From: a virus
IMG/VR virus record: IMGVR_UViG_3300025889_000751
Span: 1 to 27,822 of that record
DNA: 27,822 nt
Direction: 5' to 3' (one strand)
The notes under the pieces were generated by a model. It was given only the letters and a program-made list of their open reading frames with translations. It did not search any database and was not told where the DNA came from. The translations under genes were made by a program, and so were the position numbers. Positions 22,217 to 27,822 of the stretch are shown in pieces. Numbering within the stretch: the stretch's first letter is position 1; each line of letters begins with the position of its first letter.

Positions 22217-25200
22217 ATGGCCCTTCAAACAGCTACTAATCCAAAAACCGGTGAACGTGTAGCTCTTGTAGGTGGTCAGTGGGTTCCTATAACTCAAACT
22301 GCTACTAATCCAGAGACCGGGGCGCGAGTCGGTTTAGTTAACGGACAGTGGCTACCACTGCCTACTAGTGCGGGTATGAGTAAACCAACTCAAGCGCAGC
22401 CTACGGATGAGACTCCAGAAGATCAGTCATTCCTCCGTGAGATTGCTGACGTTCCGTTGAAGTTAGCTGGCGGTGTCACCACTGGTGTTCGTCTTATCGC
22501 CGACGCGCTAGGTGCAGATAACGCTATTTCTCAAAATCTGCGTGGGGTCGAAGACTGGATCGGCGCGTTGTATAGCGCCCAGTCAAAACAAGACAGCCAA
22601 GAAATCGCTCGGATTATGAAGGAGGCCGAGAACAAGGGCGTAGCCGATCAGGTTGTCGCCGGTCTTAAAGCCTTCTCCGTTGCTCCAATTGACATGGTTG
22701 TCAACGCGCTTGGTACATCTGCCCCTGCAATCGTTGCTGGCTTGGCGGGCGTTCCAGCTATGCTCGGTGTCGGTGCTGTGATGGGTGCTGGTACGGCTAA
22801 GAGTGCTATTTATGACGCTACCAAAGAAATACTAAAAGAAAAAACACAAATGTCACCCCAGCAGATTGAAGCTGCTGCGGTTAAAGCACAGGAATATGGC
22901 GGCGAAAACCTAGACCAAATTCTGCTTTCTTCTGGCATAGGCGCGTTTGCTTCTAGGACCGGTGCAGAAGCTAGTATTGTCAAGCAAATTGCTAAAAGCA
23001 TAGAAGAGCGCGCTGCAATTAAGAAAGTTCAGTCTGCGGCGGCAGAAGCGGCTGCTAAAAAAGTGGCTGAGCGCGGTGCGATAAGACAAGGGGCGCTCAC
23101 CGCTGGTAAAGAATCCGCTACCGAGGCAGTTCAGGGTGGACAAGAACAGTTTGCCGCCAACCTAGCGCAGCAACGCCAAGGTTTCGATACCCCACTTATG
23201 CAGGGTGTTGCCGGTCAAGCCACTCTTGAAGGCGTAGCTGGTGCAGGGCTTGGCGCTATCTCAGGCGCACGAGAGTCCATGGTAGAGCAGAGGGCGCAGC
23301 AAGCTAAACTTCCTTCTGGAGAACCCGATACAGATTTTCTGTTCACCAGCGAAGAAGGTGATGTACCTTCTACACAAAGAGGCTTTACGGCTGAAGATGC
23401 TGATTTGCTCTTGCCGTCCTCTACACAGGCAGGTGCGGCTACGGTAGAAGGTGTTACTCGTCCCGAAGTAACTGAAGAGACTATTACACCAGAAACAGTA
23501 GCGCAAAAATATTTGGATGATATTGCTAGCGGAGCAGTGAAACCAAGTTGGCCTAAGCTTAAAAAACTTGCTTCTGATTTAGGTATTGAAGTAGAAACAG
23601 GAGAAGGGTCTAGCCAACGTGCCCAAGAAGCTATCGCCGCCCGTCTTAAAGGACAACAAGATGTTACAGGAACTATCGACCAAACAGCTGGAGAAGGCGC
23701 TGGAGTGGCTGGAGAGCCCGGAGCAGCGGGTGCCGAAGGACTTGGAACAACTGTCGACGGTGGAGTGGATACTACTGGAGCAGATACTGCGGACGTTACA
23801 GGAGGAGAAGGAACTCAACTCCCTACACTAGCCACTCTAAAACCCGGGCAGCAAGTAGCTTTGTACCGTGGTGAAAGTGAAGAAAATGATGCCAACGGTC
23901 AGTGGTGGACTTCTGATCCGGCTAAAGCCGCTAAATACGGCGCAGTAACTCAACGAACGTTGCCCGCTGAAGTAATTGGCGCAAACGCTGCGCAAGGAGC
24001 TGGCGGTGCGGATGAGTTTGTATTCCCAAACAAAAGACCTAACGAACTTCTACTAGAACAGTTTGAAGATGTAATAGACTTAGGTGGACCAGTAGACCTG
24101 ACTGCTAACGTTCCAGAAGTAGCACCGGGGCAACTTAGCCCGGGGTCTACAGCCACTACTACCATTGAACGCGACGGCGAGACTACTACAACCACAATCC
24201 CCGCTAAGGCTGAACCTATAGCAGAAAATAGGACAAAGGCACGTATTGCCGCAGATGAAGCGCAAAACGAATTTGAAGTACTTAACGAGCAAGTAAACGA
24301 ACTAGAAAATGAGATAGCTGGACTACGACTAAAAGATGGTAAATTACCTGCCCCTAATTCCCCAGCCCGTAAGAAATACGATGAGCTTACTCAGCAGCTG
24401 GAAACTTTACGCTCTCAGAGCGACGCCGCTGAAGCAAGGGCAAACCGCCTATTTGACGACTATAAAGCGCTGTCAGACGAAAACAAATTATCCGCTAGAA
24501 AAGAAGAACCTACTTCTGCTCTCACGTTTCCACAGCGACGGAAGATTGACAACCCAGTCGTAAAGGCCGCGCTAGCCAAAACACCCTATGAACGTAAAGA
24601 AGGTGTCAGTGTACAAAATATACCACCAGACGCGGAACAGAAATATAACGCTGCTAGAGAAGAATTACTGCCGGGTATTAGGGACTACAACGAAAAACGT
24701 AAGCCTCTAATAAAAGCAGTAGAAGAGGCGGAAGAAAAACTAAAAAGACTCAAAAAGAACAACGCTTCTGAAGAAGAAATAGGCGCGGCTGAAGATGCGC
24801 TTAACGATGCAGAGTTTGACTTACAAGAATACGGTCCAGAGGTAACTGAGCCGGGGGAATGGTACAAACTAGATTCATGGGAAAAAGAGGTCCTTTTTGA
24901 TTCTATTAAATCATCCAGTATTTCAGGGCCAGATGAAGCCGACATATTAGATTATCGTGATGGCGTAGCTGCAATTTCTGAAGTTAATACGCTATTAGGT
25001 GAAGAGAAAGTAACGGCAGACGCGGGTGAACGCCGCATCATGCTTGAGTACGACCGTAATCGTAACGCGGCTAAAAATCGTATAAAAAATCAAATAGAAG
25101 AAACCACTAACAAAGCTTTTGATTTTTCTTTACCACGCTGGAGTGATTTATCTGATAAAGCAAAGGATTTATTCCGTAACGCTGTACAGGTCGTTAATCC

Positions 25201-27822
25201 AAATACGAATAAGTTAGAGCCAACACTTACGCTTGAACAGCAAGATGCTGGATATGAAGCTGTGGTCGCTCAATTACTGGCTGAAGAGAACTCTCGTGGA
25301 GCCCTTAGCCCAGAAATTATAAAACAGCGGGAAGAGCAATTAAATAAGTTCCGCGCGCAACGTGAAAAAGACCTTGCTGAACTCAAGAAAGTTCAAGAAG
25401 ACTACGAAAGACGTAATAAAGGTGCTAAAGCTGCTGGTGCTACCACACTACCAAATAATGTAATTGAACAGCTTCAGCGCGGCAACCTAAACGCCGCGTT
25501 AGACATTTTACTTGCTAGGTTAAATAATAAACAAAACAAGTCAACTGCTGAAAAACTTCAGATACAAGTGTTGACTCAGTTACGCAAGTTAAACCTCAAG
25601 ACTAAGGTCACGGTTGCTGGCGATATGTTGCCTGACGGTGACTTGGCGCGCTACTACACTGACGATGACCATATAATTTTTAGCCCATCAGCAAACAGTT
25701 TTACAGCTCACACGTTAGCACACGAAGTAACCCATGCCGCTACAGTTACCGTTTTATACCGGTATCTAAATAAACAATACAACATGATTACCGCTCAGCA
25801 AAGAGCTGCGGCGGCGCAAATCGAAAAACTATTTAGAGCTACAAAACCATTCTTAGGTGACAAGTTTGCTAATGCGTATGAAAACCCATACGAGTTTGTT
25901 GCTTACGCAATGACAAATAAAGGGTTTGCTAACGCTCTTAAAAATTTAGGAGTGAAGAACCTGTATCCCGGCGTGAGCCCAGAGGAGGGGATTGAACTTA
26001 CAACGGTCGGTAAAGAAGTAACGGTAGAGGAAGCCGGACGCCAAGTAAATCGTACTTTGGGTGGCCCCGAAATCATAAATAGACTGAAGAATATAGCTTC
26101 AATCTTACCCGCTGCACGTAATGCATGGTCAGTATTCAAACAAAGTGTTGCTGAGATATTGGGTATACCACCCGGTCGCATGTCTTCTGTTAACTACTTA
26201 ATGGAGATGCACGCAGCGTTTGAAGACATTTTGGCAGCGCCAATAGAACCGATTTATCTGACCGGTAAGTCTACGCTTGCCGCTAAAGGTGCTAAACCTA
26301 AGCCTAAGCCTAAAAAAGTAAAAGAAGGAGAGACACCAAAAGAAAAAGGACTCTTTGAAGACGATGAGCGGTACACAGTACGTGACAAAATCTCGCCTAG
26401 TAGACTACGTCAGTTAATTAGAAGACTGACTACTAGAGAAGGTTGGCAAGATAATATCCGTGACTTCCAAGACAAGACTTATTTCACCCGTGTTTGGCAA
26501 AATACTAGGGCAAAAGCTGGTCAGATTACGCATGACCCATCAGGTGCGTTTACTAATATAGCCGACCAACAAGATGGGGCAATGGCTGATGCTAGGAATT
26601 TTGTAACATATTACGTCCAAGAGCCGGTAGATGCGCTACGCAAACTTGTCGCCAACTATGCTGAAAAATATAACAGAAACATAGATAAGCAAGTTTTGCC
26701 AATGATTGCTAAGTTGGCTGAAATGTTCCACGAACCAGAACGGCGCATAGTCTACTTCATTATGCGGGTACCTCTTAGTACAGAGTCTACAGGCCCCAAA
26801 GGGCTAATCCATAATGGTAAACCAATTAGCGCCGCAGACCGCAGAGTTCAACTTGTGGGTGATCCTGCTATAGGCAGGGAAGGACTTATCCATAGGATTG
26901 ATTTAACAAAAGAACAACGCTTAGCTATCCGAAAAGAGCTTGAATTTTTAGCTGATAACTATGCCGATGCTAACGGCTATGGAATGGCTGCTTCTAGTGA
27001 TATGTCACCAGCTGAAAAAGCAAAATTATTAGATAAAAACAATAGCGCGTATAACGCGGTTGGTATTAGTTTAGATACGGTTAAAGATCGAAGAGAAGAA
27101 TTTAATCAGCTGTCCGAAGAAGAACGTAAAGACATCGAAGCTATTTTTGACCAAATCCGAAAAGTTGCTGAAGTTCAAAAAACTTTAGACAAGATCGGTA
27201 AATATTGGTCGCGCCCAGTGGATAACCTTGTCGGTATATACGACTATAAATACTATATGCCATTCCAAGGATTTAACGAAAGCGCAGCGGATAGGCAGTT
27301 GGACCCTGAATCATTGGCGGCGGTTGAATCTCAGGAAATACCAATGCCTGGTACAGGTCGTTCTGAGACTACAACAAGATCAAAGAACCCACTACTTGCT
27401 CTTTTGGCTAACACCTATCGCGCAGCTGGAAGAGCCGGACGGCGTAACTATACACAGTCAATTAAGAATGCAATAGAGCAAGGTTTGATACCTGAAGGAA
27501 AAATTGTTGCGAAATTTACTTTTGCTCAACGCGAAGCTGATCCAAAACTGATACAGCAGTTTAAAGGCGCTAAAGGTAAAAGCATCTTCCATTACGATTC
27601 CGATGGTACTCTGTACATTATGCAGATCAGGGGTAATGACAGACTATTGAACTCTATGCGCCCAGAATTAGCCCAGCCAAATTGGTTGCTTGATATGGCT
27701 AATGACATAACTGGTTTCTTTGGCGCTCAGCACACGCGCTATAACTACAACTTTGCGCCATTGAACTTTGTGCGCGATACGTTAACCAACGCATGGAACA
27801 TTGGCGCTAGTGGTGATTTGGG
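22217..27822 (+). CDS. Large polyvalent protein (partial, runs off window)
   Basis: Open frame from ATG 22217 (1-nt gap-free junction TAATAATG) to the window end: at least 1868 residues without a stop. Order: two 'ATNPxTGxRVxLVxGQW' repeats (6-24, 29-47); a hydrophobic Gly/Ala segment (~166-193, possible membrane insertion); a helical part; an acidic Gly/Thr linker (~475-535); a candidate ADP-ribosyltransferase region (~545-605) with LYRG (R551), WWTSDPAKAAKYG (T565, S566) and ADEFVF (E600); coiled-coil helices (~670-1110); a zincin motif HEVTH (1169-1173) with a likely third ligand E1226 in NPYEFVAY; and at the end RYNYNFAPLNFVRDT, the beginning of an LPD38-like region. This fits the large polyvalent proteins injected by phages, which carry toxin-like and protease domains. 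Assignments of ART and LPD38 come from memory. The C-terminus is cut off. Confidence 0.85.
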   Translation, partial: MALQTATNPKTGERVALVGGQWVPITQTATNPETGARVGLVNGQWLPLPTSAGMSKPTQAQPTDETPEDQSFLREIADVPLKLAGGVTTGVRLIADALGADNAISQNLRGVEDWIGALYSAQSKQDSQEIARIMKEAENKGVADQVVAGLKAFSVAPIDMVVNALGTSAPAIVAGLAGVPAMLGVGAVMGAGTAKSAIYDATKEILKEKTQMSPQQIEAAAVKAQEYGGENLDQILLSSGIGAFASRTGAEASIVKQIAKSIEERAAIKKVQSAAAEAAAKKVAERGAIRQGALTAGKESATEAVQGGQEQFAANLAQQRQGFDTPLMQGVAGQATLEGVAGAGLGAISGARESMVEQRAQQAKLPSGEPDTDFLFTSEEGDVPSTQRGFTAEDADLLLPSSTQAGAATVEGVTRPEVTEETITPETVAQKYLDDIASGAVKPSWPKLKKLASDLGIEVETGEGSSQRAQEAIAARLKGQQDVTGTIDQTAGEGAGVAGEPGAAGAEGLGTTVDGGVDTTGADTADVTGGEGTQLPTLATLKPGQQVALYRGESEENDANGQWWTSDPAKAAKYGAVTQRTLPAEVIGANAAQGAGGADEFVFPNKRPNELLLEQFEDVIDLGGPVDLTANVPEVAPGQLSPGSTATTTIERDGETTTTTIPAKAEPIAENRTKARIAADEAQNEFEVLNEQVNELENEIAGLRLKDGKLPAPNSPARKKYDELTQQLETLRSQSDAAEARANRLFDDYKALSDENKLSARKEEPTSALTFPQRRKIDNPVVKAALAKTPYERKEGVSVQNIPPDAEQKYNAAREELLPGIRDYNEKRKPLIKAVEEAEEKLKRLKKNNASEEEIGAAEDALNDAEFDLQEYGPEVTEPGEWYKLDSWEKEVLFDSIKSSSISGPDEADILDYRDGVAAISEVNTLLGEEKVTADAGERRIMLEYDRNRNAAKNRIKNQIEETTNKAFDFSLPRWSDLSDKAKDLFRNAVQVVNPNTNKLEPTLTLEQQDAGYEAVVAQLLAEENSRGALSPEIIKQREEQLNKFRAQREKDLAELKKVQEDYERRNKGAKAAGATTLPNNVIEQLQRGNLNAALDILLARLNNKQNKSTAEKLQIQVLTQLRKLNLKTKVTVAGDMLPDGDLARYYTDDDHIIFSPSANSFTAHTLAHEVTHAATVTVLYRYLNKQYNMITAQQRAAAAQIEKLFRATKPFLGDKFANAYENPYEFVAYAMTNKGFANALKNLGVKNLYPGVSPEEGIELTTVGKEVTVEEAGRQVNRTLGGPEIINRLKNIASILPAARNAWSVFKQSVAEILGIPPGRMSSVNYLMEMHAAFEDILAAPIEPIYLTGKSTLAAKGAKPKPKPKKVKEGETPKEKGLFEDDERYTVRDKISPSRLRQLIRRLTTREGWQDNIRDFQDKTYFTRVWQNTRAKAGQITHDPSGAFTNIADQQDGAMADARNFVTYYVQEPVDALRKLVANYAEKYNRNIDKQVLPMIAKLAEMFHEPERRIVYFIMRVPLSTESTGPKGLIHNGKPISAADRRVQLVGDPAIGREGLIHRIDLTKEQRLAIRKELEFLADNYADANGYGMAASSDMSPAEKAKLLDKNNSAYNAVGISLDTVKDRREEFNQLSEEERKDIEAIFDQIRKVAEVQKTLDKIGKYWSRPVDNLVGIYDYKYYMPFQGFNESAADRQLDPESLAAVESQEIPMPGTGRSETTTRSKNPLLALLANTYRAAGRAGRRNYTQSIKNAIEQGLIPEGKIVAKFTFAQREADPKLIQQFKGAKGKSIFHYDSDGTLYIMQIRGNDRLLNSMRPELAQPNWLLDMANDITGFFGAQHTRYNYNFAPLNFVRDTLTNAWNIGASGDL
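22232..22357 (+). repeat. Two copies of a 19-residue N-terminal motif
   Basis: Codons 6-24 (22232-22288) and 29-47 (22301-22357) encode ATNPKTGERVALVGGQWVP and ATNPETGARVGLVNGQWLP, a period of 23 codons (69 bp). The DNA copies differ more than the protein copies, so the peptide is conserved rather than newly duplicated. Confidence 0.9.

Noticed and set aside
23619-23831. 70-codon + frame ORF rich in Leu/Glu
   Set aside because: It lies in the Gly/Thr linker of the polyvalent protein in another frame; no start signal, and the long frame continues through it.
27228-27476. 82-codon + frame ORF near the window end
   Set aside because: It is a shadow of the polyvalent protein frame, which continues without a stop to the edge.

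Overview
This window reads as the structural and lysis half of a tailed bacteriophage genome (Caudoviricetes), probably one with a short tail infecting a Gram-negative aquatic bacterium. The basis is the gene content: a connector/adaptor protein of the phage SU10-adaptor type, a second adaptor-like protein, a large tail-hub protein, several fibre proteins, a 3TM holin next to an M15 endolysin, and a very large 'polyvalent' protein. I recall many of these families mainly from uncultured freshwater and marine phages. The host assignment is an inference and no host gene is present. All supported genes are on the + strand, tightly packed. At least eight junctions are 1-nt TAATG/TGATG overlaps, and only one gap exceeds 80 nt. 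I see no tRNA, rRNA, CRISPR array, insertion sequence, integrase or attachment site.

Layout. (1) 1-3215: the tail of an upstream gene, then seven small, mostly Lys/Arg-rich proteins; several end in a shared basic C-terminal tag. (2) 3215-5808: connector and virion genes: an adaptor-like protein, two small zinc-ribbon proteins, the SU10-type adaptor, a small beta-rich virion protein and a 70-residue protein. (3) 5894-12978: the host-recognition module. It holds five fibre or beta-repeat proteins (a YadA-like fibre, a Tyr/Ser-rich fibre with degenerate propeller motifs, a 22-residue-repeat protein, a fibre with a widespread N-terminal domain, and a ten-repeat beta-propeller) plus two paralogous ~95-residue proteins, one after each of the first two fibres. 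(4) 12991-14621: the lysis cassette: a membrane protein, a 3TM holin, a small Cys-containing protein and an M15-family endolysin. (5) 14624-17325: tail hub/nozzle-like protein and a beta-rich tail appendage protein. (6) 17343 to the end: three very large proteins that are probably packaged and ejected with the DNA. The last is an open-ended polyvalent protein of at least 1868 residues with a candidate ADP-ribosyltransferase region, an HExxH metallopeptidase and the start of an LPD38-like region.

How they fit together (inference): the connector and hub genes build the portal-to-tail channel. The fibres attach to it and recognise the host. The three large proteins leave the particle at infection, and the last may modify or cleave host proteins. 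Holin and endolysin release the progeny. Nothing in the window is a wholly new system in an obvious way. The points most worth a second look are the polyvalent protein, the repeated protein tags, the ten-repeat propeller, the 22-residue repeat protein and the duplicated fibre-plus-partner cassette.
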